NCBI GenBank assembly: GCA_009774395.1
Contig: VSNQ01000007.1
Span: forward strand, 1-64,000
Direction of reading: 5' to 3'
Length of the DNA stretch: 64,000 bases
From: Lachnospiraceae bacterium
GTDB taxonomy: Bacteria > Bacillota > Clostridia > Lachnospirales > Lachnospiraceae
Shown here piece by piece: positions 46,559 through 55,526 of this stretch (positions are counted from its first letter, which is position 1; every line of letters begins with the position of its first letter). Made by a program: the position numbers and the translations under genes. Below the pieces are notes generated by a model. That model saw nothing but the letters and a program-made list of their open reading frames with translations. It made no database searches and was not told the origin of the DNA.

Positions 46559-47176
46559 TTATGCATAAATTGGTTCAAAATCGTCTGCGCCGTGTCCACA
46601 GGTCGGGCAGGTAAATTCTGCCGGAAGCTCGCTTCCATTATATACATAATTGCAGATTTTGCAGCGCCAGCCAACAATTTTTTTATCGCTTTCTGCTTTC
46701 TGCGGTTTCGGTTTTACCTTGCTTTGGTAATCTGCATACGTAAGCGGTTCCTTATCGCTTAATACCTGCGCATCCTCCACTTCCGCAATAAACAGCGTAT
46801 GGCTTCCCAAATCCTGACTGCTTACCACCTTGCAGTGCAATACCGCACACGCCTGCCAGCCCATATAAGGGATTCCACGGCTGTCTATGGGCGGTGTCAT
46901 ATTTGCAAATTTATCCACGTTTCTTCCCGACTGGAATCCAAAATGTGAAATGGTTTCAAACGTTACCGTTTGGTCAAGCATACTCAGTGTAAAAATACCG
47001 CTTTCCTTAATTAAATCACAGGTATAATTGCTATTTAAAACGGATATTGCTACTCTTGTCGGGCTGTTTGCCACCTGCATACAAGTGTTGGTAATACAAC
47101 CATTTACTTTTTCTCCCGCCTTTGTTGACAGCATAAAAACACCATAACTTAGACGATACATTGCTTTATTATCCAT
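46559..47176 (-). CDS. hrb: Flavin reductase-rubredoxin fusion (high-molecular-weight rubredoxin)
   Basis: A 205-residue redox protein. Residues 1-150 form a flavin reductase-like FMN-binding domain (YRLSYGVFMLS, NSPTRVAISVLN, SHFGFQSGRNVDKF). The C-terminal ~45 residues are a rubredoxin (WRCKICNYVYNG, EFTCPTCGHGADDF) with four Cys for one iron. Such proteins pass electrons from NADH-linked partners to flavodiiron oxygen or NO reductases in anaerobes. No flavodiiron gene is adjacent. I start at the ATG at 47176 after GGGG; a GTG nine codons upstream is less likely. Confidence 0.93.
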   Translation of the reverse strand: MDNKAMYRLSYGVFMLSTKAGEKVNGCITNTCMQVANSPTRVAISVLNSNYTCDLIKESGIFTLSMLDQTVTFETISHFGFQSGRNVDKFANMTPPIDSRGIPYMGWQACAVLHCKVVSSQDLGSHTLFIAEVEDAQVLSDKEPLTYADYQSKVKPKPQKAESDKKIVGWRCKICNYVYNGSELPAEFTCPTCGHGADDFEPIYA

Positions 47177-47249
47177 ATTTTTCCCCATTCCTTTCCAAGA
47201 CACAACCTACTGTAAAAGTTTTGTCAAATTCTTTCACTCTTTTCCTATT

Positions 47250-48791
47250 TTATTCTTTTTCTGATAAATCTTCGTTTTCCGGTCTCTGCGCAACTGTAAG
47301 TGAAACACCGTCAAGTCCATTTACCGTAATATTACGATTTACTTTTGCATCATAAGACTCTGCGTTAATAATACTTGACAAGTCGATTCCTGTCGTTTCT
47401 TTCATAGACTCAAATAATTTTGCCATCACTGCCGGAACATTGCCTGCGACCTGTTCTACACCGTTTGCATCGCCATTTCCACCAATAATCGTAATTTTGT
47501 CAATCTGTGATAATGGTTCCGCAATTTTCCCTGCGATATCGGGCAGCACCTTAATCATCATTTCCGCAACTGCCGCCTTATTATACTTCGCATAAGCTTC
47601 TGCTTTTTTCTCCATAGCTTCTGCTTCCGCAAGCCCTTTTGCCTGAATGGATTCCGCTTCCGCAAGCCCCTTTGCTTTAATTGCTGCCGCTTCCGCCTCA
47701 CCAAATGCCCGAACACCTTGTGCTTCCTGCTCTCTTGAAAATCGATCCGCTTCTGCCTGTGCCTTTCTTGCCTCTGCTTCCCGCTGTGCTTCAAACTGCT
47801 GTGCTTCTGCTTCTTTTTGCCGCTGATACAACGCTGCATCTGCTTTCTGCTGTGCCGCGTATTTATCTGCTTCTGCCTGCTTTTTTACCTCTGCTTCCAG
47901 TGCACGTTCTCTTACAGCGACCTGCTTCTGCTTTAACTCAATCTCACGTTCCTGCTTGGCAATATCCGCATTCGCTGTCGTAATCTCAATTGTTTTACGC
48001 TGTTCCTCTTTCTGAATTTCATATGCCGCATCCGCCATTGCCTTTTTGGTATCCGCCTCCATCTGCAATTCAGACTTCTTAATTGCTAGTTCATTCTGCT
48101 TTTTTGCAATCTCCGTCTGTGCCGCAACAGCAGCATCATTGGATTCCTTGTCAGCGGAAGCCTGTGCTACTTTTATATCACGTTCACTTTCTGCCCTTGC
48201 AATCGCCGCCGCCTTTTTAATCTTAACAATATTGTCAATACCAAGGTTTTCAATGACTTCATTTGCATCCACGAAATTCTGTACATTAAAACTAATAATA
48301 TCCAATCCCATCGCTGCCAAATCAGGCTCTGCATTTTCTTTCACCAGCGTAGCGAATTTCTGACGGTCAGATACCATTTCTTCCAGCTTCATTTTTCCCA
48401 CAATTTCACGCACATTACCCTCTAGTACCTCCCGTGCTACACTGGCAATATACTCGGCATTTTTATTTAAGAAATTCTCTGCTGCAAGCCGTAAGGTTTC
48501 CGGATTACTGCTGATTTTTACATTGACTGTCGCGTCTACATTAATATTGATATAATCCGCTGTCGGCACGGCATTGCTCGTCTTGACGTCAATCGGTATC
48601 AGTCTTAAATTCAGCTTATCCAAACGTTCAAAAAACGGAATCCGAATACTTGCCTTACCAATTACAATTTTTGACTTTTTCTTAATGCCGGAAATAATAA
48701 ACGCCATATCAGGCGGCGCTTTGACATACCCAATAGCAAACAGTACAATAATCAAAATAAAAATTGTTCCTGCAATAATAAGTTTTACCAT
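47250..48791 (-). CDS. Flotillin-like SPFH protein
   Basis: A 513-residue membrane scaffold. One N-terminal helix (LIIAGTIFILIIVLFAIGYV), then an SPFH domain (about 30-190, PIDVKTSNAVPTADYININVDATV, cited in parts: TADYINI), and a long Ala/Glu/Lys/Gln-rich coiled coil (about 190-430) with repeated EAE/KAE units, ending in a domain with Gly-Gly (IIGGNGDANG). This is the flotillin layout (YuaG/FloT-like), which organises ordered membrane regions. No NfeD-type partner gene is adjacent. The start at 48791 follows GAGGGG closely; eight upstream codons are possible. Confidence 0.92.
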   Translation of the reverse strand: MVKLIIAGTIFILIIVLFAIGYVKAPPDMAFIISGIKKKSKIVIGKASIRIPFFERLDKLNLRLIPIDVKTSNAVPTADYININVDATVNVKISSNPETLRLAAENFLNKNAEYIASVAREVLEGNVREIVGKMKLEEMVSDRQKFATLVKENAEPDLAAMGLDIISFNVQNFVDANEVIENLGIDNIVKIKKAAAIARAESERDIKVAQASADKESNDAAVAAQTEIAKKQNELAIKKSELQMEADTKKAMADAAYEIQKEEQRKTIEITTANADIAKQEREIELKQKQVAVRERALEAEVKKQAEADKYAAQQKADAALYQRQKEAEAQQFEAQREAEARKAQAEADRFSREQEAQGVRAFGEAEAAAIKAKGLAEAESIQAKGLAEAEAMEKKAEAYAKYNKAAVAEMMIKVLPDIAGKIAEPLSQIDKITIIGGNGDANGVEQVAGNVPAVMAKLFESMKETTGIDLSSIINAESYDAKVNRNITVNGLDGVSLTVAQRPENEDLSEKE

Positions 48792-49082
48792 TTTCCCCTC
48801 TTTTCTGCGCTGCATTTCACTGCACGACTTATTAATTTTTTGTTTTTGATATTGTGCTCACAAACGATTCGATTTCTCATTACAACTCAGCTTTGCCGAT
48901 TTGTAACAATTTCTCTGCAATTCTTCAGCACAGATTTATCCAAAAACATATGAAACGAAATACAATTTCCTATATGTCGAATTATAGCATAAAATAGGGA
49001 ATTCGTATAGATACTATTATGAAGTTGCAATTTATTATTGATATATCAATTGTAATGTGATATACTAGACAAAATTTTTATT

Positions 49083-49190
49083 GATACTGACAAGCGGTTC
49101 CATATTCTTTTCTGCATAGCGTATATGGAGTTCTTATGCAATATGATCTGTGAAGGAATTAGAGAATCTTAACGTTCGTCAGTATATATT
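49083..49190. repeat. Palindromic repeat, TATACTCACGA family, copy 2
   Basis: Begins GATACTGACAAGCGG and ends CTTAACGTTCGTCAGTATAT, with an inner CATAGCGTATATGG/TTATGCAATATG pairing. It lies between the flotillin promoter region and the membrane-protein gene at 49224. The rest of the 408-bp spacer (48792-49223) is AT-rich without a gene. Confidence 0.6.
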
Positions 49191-49223
49191 ATATATTGAA
49201 CGTTTTTAATTAGGAGGCAAAAT

Positions 49224-49772
49224 ATGCGTACAGATGACCGCTACGAACAATATACCAAAAATCAGCAAATGCGGGAAACCATTTTCCGTGAATATCCTGA
49301 AATTCAGAAACTAGACCTTGCCAAAAACAAATGGATGTGTTTCCTAATGTCCTTTATGCTGATTGCTCGCATTATCAATATTATTTTGTTAGTTCAAAAT
49401 GGAAACTCCAATCTATTTCTATTGATTGGAGCAAATTGTATTGGATATTTTACATACTTTTTTATCCTGTTTTTTTGTATGCGGGTCAAAGCCCAAAATG
49501 TATACTTTTTGTATATACTGCTTTTTAGTTTATTGAATACGCTTTTCAGGCATCTTCAAAATTTTACTTCATTGAATATGCTGATAGAAGTACATCTATC
49601 TCTTTTTCAAAGCGTTCCACTGGCTGCTATATCGGATATTCTGCTGTATATAGGATTTGCGCTTCATGCAGGCGTTACTATATGGCTGACAATTATCCCC
49701 AAAAACCGCAGGCTTGCGAAACAATTTGATACGCTTATGCGCGACAGCAGTCAACTTTCTAACCCGAAATAA
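49224..49772 (+). CDS. Four-helix membrane protein of unknown function
   Basis: A 182-residue protein with a polar N-terminus (about 1-35) and about four hydrophobic helices (for example FLMSFMLIARIINIILLV and YFTYFFILFFCMRV). It ends in a short polar tail. TTAGGAGG precedes the ATG at good distance. No family is recognised. It is a single-gene unit between two copies of the same palindromic repeat. Confidence 0.65.
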   Translation: MRTDDRYEQYTKNQQMRETIFREYPEIQKLDLAKNKWMCFLMSFMLIARIINIILLVQNGNSNLFLLIGANCIGYFTYFFILFFCMRVKAQNVYFLYILLFSLLNTLFRHLQNFTSLNMLIEVHLSLFQSVPLAAISDILLYIGFALHAGVTIWLTIIPKNRRLAKQFDTLMRDSSQLSNPK

Positions 49773-49856
49773 CAGCAATTATTATATTGATACCCTGCAT
49801 ACGTATCAATCATTCTCTACCATAACATATTTTTCTTTCAATATTTTTTATTCTGC

Positions 49857-49961
49857 TATACTCACGAGCGATTAGATTTTCCTTCCCGCACAACACATAT
49901 TGTCCGCTTATACAACATGGGCTGTGCAGAAATTGGAAAATCTTAACGTTCGTCAACATAC
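49857..49961. repeat. Palindromic repeat, TATACTCACGA family, copy 3
   Basis: TATACTCACGAGCGATTAG at the left and GGAAAATCTTAACGTTCGTC at the right; nearly the same sequence as at 19912-20017. Its right end encodes the stop codon and last residue of the MATE gene on the minus strand. Confidence 0.65.
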
Positions 49962-51320
49962 CTTACTTTTCAGCCATTTCCCACTAACAAATCTTCCAGA
50001 AAACAGTATTCCTCGTATTGTCCAATCTGCAAACATACCAATCCATACCACCATTGGACCAAAATGAAATACTTTTACAAGGTAAATACACAGTGCAACC
50101 CGACAGCACCACATTGTAATGGTTGAAACGATCATAGAAAACCTCACATCTCCCGCAGCACGCAGCCCATACCCGATTACAAATGATCCAACCCATACCA
50201 GCGGCTTTACAATCGTAATGGCAACCATCATTTCAAAGCACAGCGCCGCTGATTCTGACTCCATTCCAGCAAGCCATGTAACAGGTTTTGTTATCGCAAG
50301 AACCAAAAGGCAGGAACACAAAATCCCAACCCATGCAATACTTGTCAGCTTCACAATATAATACTTTGCTTCCTCCTTCCGTCCAGCGCCGATACACTGA
50401 CCTACAACCGTCATTAATCCGATACCGACACCAATACCAAAAATTCCATTCACATTTTCAAGGATATTGGTCATTGCCTGCGCCGCAATTGCCGCTGTCC
50501 CCATTGTCGAAACCGTTGACTGTATGGCAAGCTTTCCAAATTGAAACATACCATTCTCAATACCAGAGGGAATACCGATTGCCATTATTTTCATAATTAG
50601 CGGCATATCTGGACGGATTTGCAAATAATCCCGCACTACAATTTTCTGACGCGGTTTTCTTAGGCAGTAAAATACTACGATTGTGCAAAAAATTCTGGAT
50701 ATCAGCGTCGCAATTGCCGCACCTGCTACACCCCACTGCAAACCATAAATTAACACAGCGTTGCCAGCAATATTTAAAATATTAGAAATAACAGACACTT
50801 CCATAGGAAATCGTGAGTCCCCTCCAGCACGGTAAAATGCTGCACCTGCATTAAACAGTGCCAGAAATGGATACGACATCACCGTAATCAGAAAATAGAC
50901 AAGTGAATCTTCCATTACCGATTCCTCAACTGCACCAAAAATCAGCCGCAGCAGCCCCTCACTTCCAATCAGACATACTGCCGTAAGTACTGCTGAAATT
51001 ACAAAAACTGTAAGCACTACCTGATTTGCTGCTTTATTGCACTGCTTCTCGTTGCCACTACCAAGGTATTGGGAACAGATAATCGCCGCACCTGTTGCCA
51101 TTGCAGAAAATACTTGAATTACCAAATTATTGATAGCGTCCACCAAAGAAACCGCTGAAATTGCCTCGCTCCCAACCGTAGACACCATCATCGTATCTAC
51201 CATTCCCATAAAGGAATTTAATAATTGCTCCACAACAATCGGAACCAACAAAAGAAACAATGCGCGATTGCTGAAAAGAAGACTGTTCCAGTCAATCTGC
51301 TTTTTATCATAAAGTTTCAT
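49953..51320 (-). CDS. MATE family efflux transporter
   Basis: A 455-residue cation-coupled multidrug or metabolite exporter with twelve predicted transmembrane helices in two homologous halves. Family segments: VVEQLLNSFMGMVDTMMVS at the N-terminus, GSGNEKQCNKAANQ, FRAGGDSRFPM-like YRAGGDSRFPMEV, and GIGVGIGLMTVVGQCIGAGR in the second half. Substrate unknown. The last codons and stop lie in a palindromic repeat, so the C-terminal end may differ from the ancestral one. It is a single-gene unit. Confidence 0.92.
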   Translation of the reverse strand: MKLYDKKQIDWNSLLFSNRALFLLLVPIVVEQLLNSFMGMVDTMMVSTVGSEAISAVSLVDAINNLVIQVFSAMATGAAIICSQYLGSGNEKQCNKAANQVVLTVFVISAVLTAVCLIGSEGLLRLIFGAVEESVMEDSLVYFLITVMSYPFLALFNAGAAFYRAGGDSRFPMEVSVISNILNIAGNAVLIYGLQWGVAGAAIATLISRIFCTIVVFYCLRKPRQKIVVRDYLQIRPDMPLIMKIMAIGIPSGIENGMFQFGKLAIQSTVSTMGTAAIAAQAMTNILENVNGIFGIGVGIGLMTVVGQCIGAGRKEEAKYYIVKLTSIAWVGILCSCLLVLAITKPVTWLAGMESESAALCFEMMVAITIVKPLVWVGSFVIGYGLRAAGDVRFSMIVSTITMWCCRVALCIYLVKVFHFGPMVVWIGMFADWTIRGILFSGRFVSGKWLKSKVC

Positions 51321-51373
51321 AAGAAACCCCTCTACTGTTTTCCTGCTATGTTTATATTATGACCTTTTTATTA

Positions 51374-52069
51374 CTATCTTTTTATTACTATCTTTTTATT
51401 ACTATCCTTTATGTTTTGAATTTGATCTATCACTTCCCTTGGGCTTTTGGCAAAAATAGACGCACCATGCTCCACCAAAAATGCTTTATCCCGAAATCCC
51501 CACAATACGCTGATACACGGAAGTCCTGCATTTACAGCAGTCTGCAAATCCACATCAGAATCACCAATATAAACTGCCTGTTCCTTCTGTTTTCCCAACT
51601 CTCGCAATGCCAATTCTACACTGTCCGGCGCTGGTTTCCGTGCCATACCCTCTCGGTCGCCAATCGCTACAGATACCTCCTTAAAGTATTTGTCCCGCAA
51701 TGCTTTCACAGCAGCATCGACTTTATTGGAAACAATTGCAAGCGCATATCCCTGTTCTTTTAACTGTGCCAATAGTGCCTGTACCCCTTCATATGCCCTT
51801 GTCTTATCGTTGCAATGATCTTGATAATATCCTCGAAAAACAGTAAAAGCCTCCTCAAACCTTGGATTATCTTCCCCGTCCGGTACTGCCCTGCGCATTA
51901 AGTTCCGAATACCATTACCTACAAATTGCCTGACTTCATCCAGTGCTCTTAACGGCATACCACAGGCAGCAAGCGCATAATTTGTTGCATCTGTCAGGTC
52001 TTCTAATGTATATAATAATGTACCATCAAGGTCAAAAATTACTGTGTCAATTTTATTGTGCGTTTCCAT
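51374..52069 (-). CDS. HAD-superfamily phosphatase, Gph-like
   Basis: A 231-residue haloacid dehalogenase-type hydrolase. Motif I is DLDGTLL with the nucleophile Asp, motif II is in AIVSNK, the Lys is in GMARKPAPDS and motif IV is GDSDVD. The helical cap fits phosphoglycolate phosphatase or pyrophosphatase PpaX-type enzymes. I chose the ATG at 52069, five bases after GGAGGAGG. The gene overlaps the end of the RNA-repair-type gene by 17 bases, so the two are translated together; the phosphatase might assist end processing, but that is only an inference from position. Confidence 0.88.
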   Translation of the reverse strand: METHNKIDTVIFDLDGTLLYTLEDLTDATNYALAACGMPLRALDEVRQFVGNGIRNLMRRAVPDGEDNPRFEEAFTVFRGYYQDHCNDKTRAYEGVQALLAQLKEQGYALAIVSNKVDAAVKALRDKYFKEVSVAIGDREGMARKPAPDSVELALRELGKQKEQAVYIGDSDVDLQTAVNAGLPCISVLWGFRDKAFLVEHGASIFAKSPREVIDQIQNIKDSNKKIVIKR

Positions 52070-54281
52070 GTATTCCTCCTCCATTGTTATACGCTGTCTT
52101 ATCCTGATAAAACATTTTTCTCAATGTGCAGATATCCTTAGGAATTTCGTTCTCATTTTTCTGCTCCCGCAGCTTTTTTATCCAAGCATAATATGCGTTT
52201 GCTGTCGGCGTTGTTAGAACTGACGTTTTTCTTATATATCCTTTTCGCACGGTTTCATGTGATACACTGCGCATCAATTTCCAGAAATTATAATAATGCA
52301 GTTTCAACTTTGTCATATAACCTGTACTATCCTCAATAACAAATCCCTCGATTTTGTGTCCCTGATATTCATAATCTTCCTCCTGCACTTCATAATACCA
52401 ATCGTAAAACTCCTGCCAATTCGCCAATTCAAATGCTTTCTCCTTGGGAATCATACCAAAACGATTCGCCACATAACACATTTCTTCATATTCATATTTA
52501 TCAAAATGCATCTGATTACGGACAATATCCAGCAAAACCAGCCTGCTTTCTGGATACGCAATAATATGCGGATCGTGCTCCATATCAACACATTCAAATA
52601 CAAACGAAACGTTATGTTCCTTAATATATTCCTTTAATTTTAAGATATTTTCAGCCGAAACCTGCTGATAGAGCATTTCACGAAACCATTGTGCAAACTG
52701 GCTGTTTATTGTCGATTTGCTGGTAATCAGCAAATCATCTTGATACTCTTGATAGCTGACAATTCCCAGAAATCCATTTTCCTTGATATACGCTGTTACA
52801 GGAAACTGCAATTGATGCTGCAGCATCTCAAAGCGCGTTTCCTCCCGCTCATTTACATTAAAAAACTTATCATATGCCCGCGCCGCAACCTTATTTTTCA
52901 CCGTATCAAGGTACAATCCGCGCGCCCTCGTTGTCTGCTCATCCCAAATCCTGTCAAAAAACGCCTTATCCGTAAAATTAAACGACGAGATTTCGCCGAA
53001 TTTCTTTTCTTGAATATAATGGTTCTGACGCAATACCGCTATGGTTTCTTCCACAGAAATATTGCATTCCTCCCGTTTGGGCAGCTCCGGCGCATGAAAC
53101 ACCTCATTTTTAATTTCCTGAAAATGAATCCCTTCCTTGTCAACTTGAACACAACGCAGACAGCCGCCAAATTCTACCTGCCCTTCAAGATTGAACACCC
53201 TGTCATTCACCATTATCGGAAGCTGCTTTGTATTCCTATGCCCATGAATTTGATAACAGTTATCCGGCGTTGTATCAAAAAACACCTCTGCCATTTTCTC
53301 AAAATCATTGTAATTGCCAACGCCCTTTATCATCTGCTCTGTGGCAACGAATGACAAATTCTTTGGAATCGTGCTAAGCCCTGCGTGTGTAACAAGATAA
53401 ATATTTTCACCATAACGATAATATGCGCACTGACCAAACCGCCGATATAACTGCCGTACATCCTTCTTGCTAATTCCCGCCGCTTCTAATGCTGGCTTTG
53501 TCACCAGCTCAAACTCCTTAGAATTTGTTGCTCTATCATTTGCCCAAAGCCACAGCCATTTCTCATGATTGCCTTCTAACATCAGTACATTTTTCCGACC
53601 CATCAGCGATATTAAAAACTGCACAACTTCCACATTTTCTAAACCACGGTCGATATAATCGCCAACAAATATGTACATTTCATCCTCTTGAATCCCACCG
53701 TTATCAGACAAATATTTTTGCAGCGCCGTATAACATCCATGCACATCCCCGATATGATGTACTCTTTTATATTGCGAAAAATCAAACAGCTTTAGCCAAA
53801 TAGTATCCAGCTCATCGGGACGAATCACTTGTATTCCCGACGGGATTCGCTGCGTTGCAAAGCGTGAATACATTCTGTCAATCACCGCCTCCGGTACTCT
53901 TTTCAACGGCTCACGCTGTGCATTTCTGCGCTTTACTTCCTCTGCGGGAATATCCGTAAAGTCCACACAATAAATACGATACCGATACGCAATACACAAC
54001 TCCTTATATCGGTTCATCTCCGACGTTTTGGAATTTGTCGCATCAATCACGGTAAAATCTCCCCGCTGCATACGGATTTCCAAAATATGAAACAACGTTT
54101 TCCACACAACTTTATCATTGCTCTGGCTAATGCTCTGTGAACCATCAAGTTCCATCACCGGGCTTTGACACAGCAGACGAATTTCATCTGCTGACAAAGC
54201 ATATTGTTTCAAACCATTATTTTCAATCCAAGTGGATTTGCCGCAGCTTGCGGAACCCCTTAATAATAATAAAATTCTCAT
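52053..54281 (-). CDS. Predicted RNA repair enzyme: kinase, phosphatase and ligase in one chain
   Basis: About 742 residues with three parts. Residues 1-160: P-loop polynucleotide-kinase-like domain (Walker A GSASCGKST, DATNSK). Residues about 170-400: calcineurin-type phosphoesterase (GDVHGCY, GDYIDRG, GNHEKWLW, later HGHRN). Residues about 430-700: nucleotidyltransferase of the RNA-ligase type: KFFNVNE, motif I KENG, motif III FVFECVD, motif IV IEGFVIED and motif V KLKLHYYNFWK. This is the kinase-phosphatase-ligase order of bacterial Pnkp, but the ligase part resembles T4 Rnl1. It would heal and seal broken RNA such as cut tRNA. There is no hen1 methyltransferase nearby. The ATG at 54281 follows GAGGAG. 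Confidence 0.82.
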   Translation of the reverse strand: MRILLLLRGSASCGKSTWIENNGLKQYALSADEIRLLCQSPVMELDGSQSISQSNDKVVWKTLFHILEIRMQRGDFTVIDATNSKTSEMNRYKELCIAYRYRIYCVDFTDIPAEEVKRRNAQREPLKRVPEAVIDRMYSRFATQRIPSGIQVIRPDELDTIWLKLFDFSQYKRVHHIGDVHGCYTALQKYLSDNGGIQEDEMYIFVGDYIDRGLENVEVVQFLISLMGRKNVLMLEGNHEKWLWLWANDRATNSKEFELVTKPALEAAGISKKDVRQLYRRFGQCAYYRYGENIYLVTHAGLSTIPKNLSFVATEQMIKGVGNYNDFEKMAEVFFDTTPDNCYQIHGHRNTKQLPIMVNDRVFNLEGQVEFGGCLRCVQVDKEGIHFQEIKNEVFHAPELPKREECNISVEETIAVLRQNHYIQEKKFGEISSFNFTDKAFFDRIWDEQTTRARGLYLDTVKNKVAARAYDKFFNVNEREETRFEMLQHQLQFPVTAYIKENGFLGIVSYQEYQDDLLITSKSTINSQFAQWFREMLYQQVSAENILKLKEYIKEHNVSFVFECVDMEHDPHIIAYPESRLVLLDIVRNQMHFDKYEYEEMCYVANRFGMIPKEKAFELANWQEFYDWYYEVQEEDYEYQGHKIEGFVIEDSTGYMTKLKLHYYNFWKLMRSVSHETVRKGYIRKTSVLTTPTANAYYAWIKKLREQKNENEIPKDICTLRKMFYQDKTAYNNGGGIHGNAQ

Positions 54282-54513
54282 TGATTTTCTCCTCAAATCT
54301 ATTCGATATGTATTGCAAATCGAAACTGTAATATTCCGATGGTTTCATTATAATATAGAATACAGCTTTATGTCCATATCTATAATCAAATAGGAAGAAA
54401 AATTGTAACAACTTTTTATACTATTTTTTACATTTCGATTAGACAGATACTTTGATTTATAATACCCTTAATCATCAAAATCAAATTTTACAGAAAGGAT
54501 TCCAAACCACTTT

Positions 54514-54633
54514 ATGACTACAAAAAAGAAAAAATTATTATCCAACATCACCTATGAAACTGTTACGGGAAAAGTTGAGTACAATATGACAAATGGGCGG
54601 CTTTGTTCAAAGCCAGTACATGGGAGGTTCTGA
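54514..54633 (+). pseudogene. Short open frame, probable gene remnant
   Basis: A 39-codon frame begins MTTKKKKLLSNITYETVTGK and ends HGRF, with AAAGGA about 14 bases ahead of the ATG and a TATAAT-like box near 54459. It may be the start of a longer gene cut by the repeats that follow within 25 bases. No family is recognised. Confidence 0.25.
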
Positions 54634-54654
54634 TGCTTAAATTCAGAAAGCATT

Positions 54655-54747
54655 ATATTCACAAATGATTAAATTTTCCTTTCTGCACAGCCCATTTTGT
54701 CCGTTTATACAATATGGGTTGAACAGAAGTTGAAAAGTCCCGTATAA
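54655..54747. repeat. Palindromic repeat, TATACTCACGA family, partial copy 4
   Basis: TATATTCACAAATGATTAA and ATTTTCCTTTCTGCACAG match the left half and middle of the element at 19912, and AAGTTGAAAAGTCC is a degraded right arm; the terminal part is lost. It is the first of several repeats stacked between 54640 and 54960. Confidence 0.5.
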
Positions 54748-54795
54748 TCGAGTAGTGGAATGTTCTTCTCCACTACTCGCCGCGCGCTCCATGCG

Positions 54796-54893
54796 GGACT
54801 ATTGCAATAAGGAAAATCTATACAAGATATTACAATAACGTGCTGCATTTTACAATATATCTTGTATAATCAAGGCGTATTGCGAAAGCCTCA
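54796..54893. repeat. Palindromic repeat, GGCTGTCGCAATAAG family, copy 2
   Basis: GGGACTATTGCAATAAGGAAA at left and TATTGCGAAAGCCTC at right, with inner TATACAAGATATT and ATATCTTGTATAATCAA words as at 31117-31212. It contains no gene. Confidence 0.6.
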
Positions 54894-54920
54894 TACTTTC
54901 TCTGCATGGGGCTGCGCACA

Positions 54921-54952
54921 TAAAAAGGACTGGTTTCTTCCAATCCTTTCTA
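54921..54952 (-). terminator. Terminator after the Uma2 genes
   Basis: GGACTGG and CCAATCC form a stem with one G-T pair and a short loop. On the minus strand TTTTTATG follows. It lies a few bases after the stop of the second Uma2 gene at 54963. Confidence 0.5.
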
Positions 54953-54962
54953 ACACTGCTGC

Positions 54963-55514
54963 CTATTCCATTTGAATCTCTGAAAAATCAATTTCCAAAT
55001 CCTCATAAATCCCTGCTTTCACCTTATCCGAAAAAGTATAATCCATCACTTCATCATGCTCGAAATCATAAACAATAACATGATTCTTTTCCGGATCTAC
55101 AACCCAATATTCTTTCACACCTGCTGTACGATACCGAAATAATTTAATATAATAATCCATACGTTTGCTTGATTGTGAAACGATCTCAATTACCCAATCT
55201 GGCGCACCTTTACAGCCCTCATCCGTAATCTTGCTTTTATCACAAATTACGCTGATATCCGGCTCAAGGTAAATCTCATTATCCGCATTAAGAAAAACTG
55301 CAAACGGAGAAGGAAAAACTTCACAGGAACCTTGCTTACTATCAATATAATTATATATCCTATTAGACAATGCCATAACAAGCCTTTGATGAATCGTGCT
55401 GGGAGATGCCATCATATAAATTTCACCATCAATCAACTCTGCACGTTTCCCTTGTGGTAAATTGTAAATATCTTCTATTGTATAAGATTCTTCTAATACT
55501 TTTGCTGCATCCAC
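54963..55514 (-). CDS. Uma2 family endonuclease (second copy)
   Basis: A 183-residue protein of the Uma2/DUF820 family, a restriction-endonuclease-like fold. The conserved core is present: ELIDGEIYMMASP, then EPDISVICD, GAPDWVIEIVSQSS and KEYWVVDPEKNHV. The Asp in EPD and the Glu in WVIEIVS fit the PD-(D/E)xK site, although the usual Lys is replaced as in many family members. It is a close paralog of the gene just upstream (12-base gap), clearly a tandem duplication. Biological role is unknown. Confidence 0.9.
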   Translation of the reverse strand: MDAAKVLEESYTIEDIYNLPQGKRAELIDGEIYMMASPSTIHQRLVMALSNRIYNYIDSKQGSCEVFPSPFAVFLNADNEIYLEPDISVICDKSKITDEGCKGAPDWVIEIVSQSSKRMDYYIKLFRYRTAGVKEYWVVDPEKNHVIVYDFEHDEVMDYTFSDKVKAGIYEDLEIDFSEIQME

Positions 55515-55526
55515 TACAATATCCTC

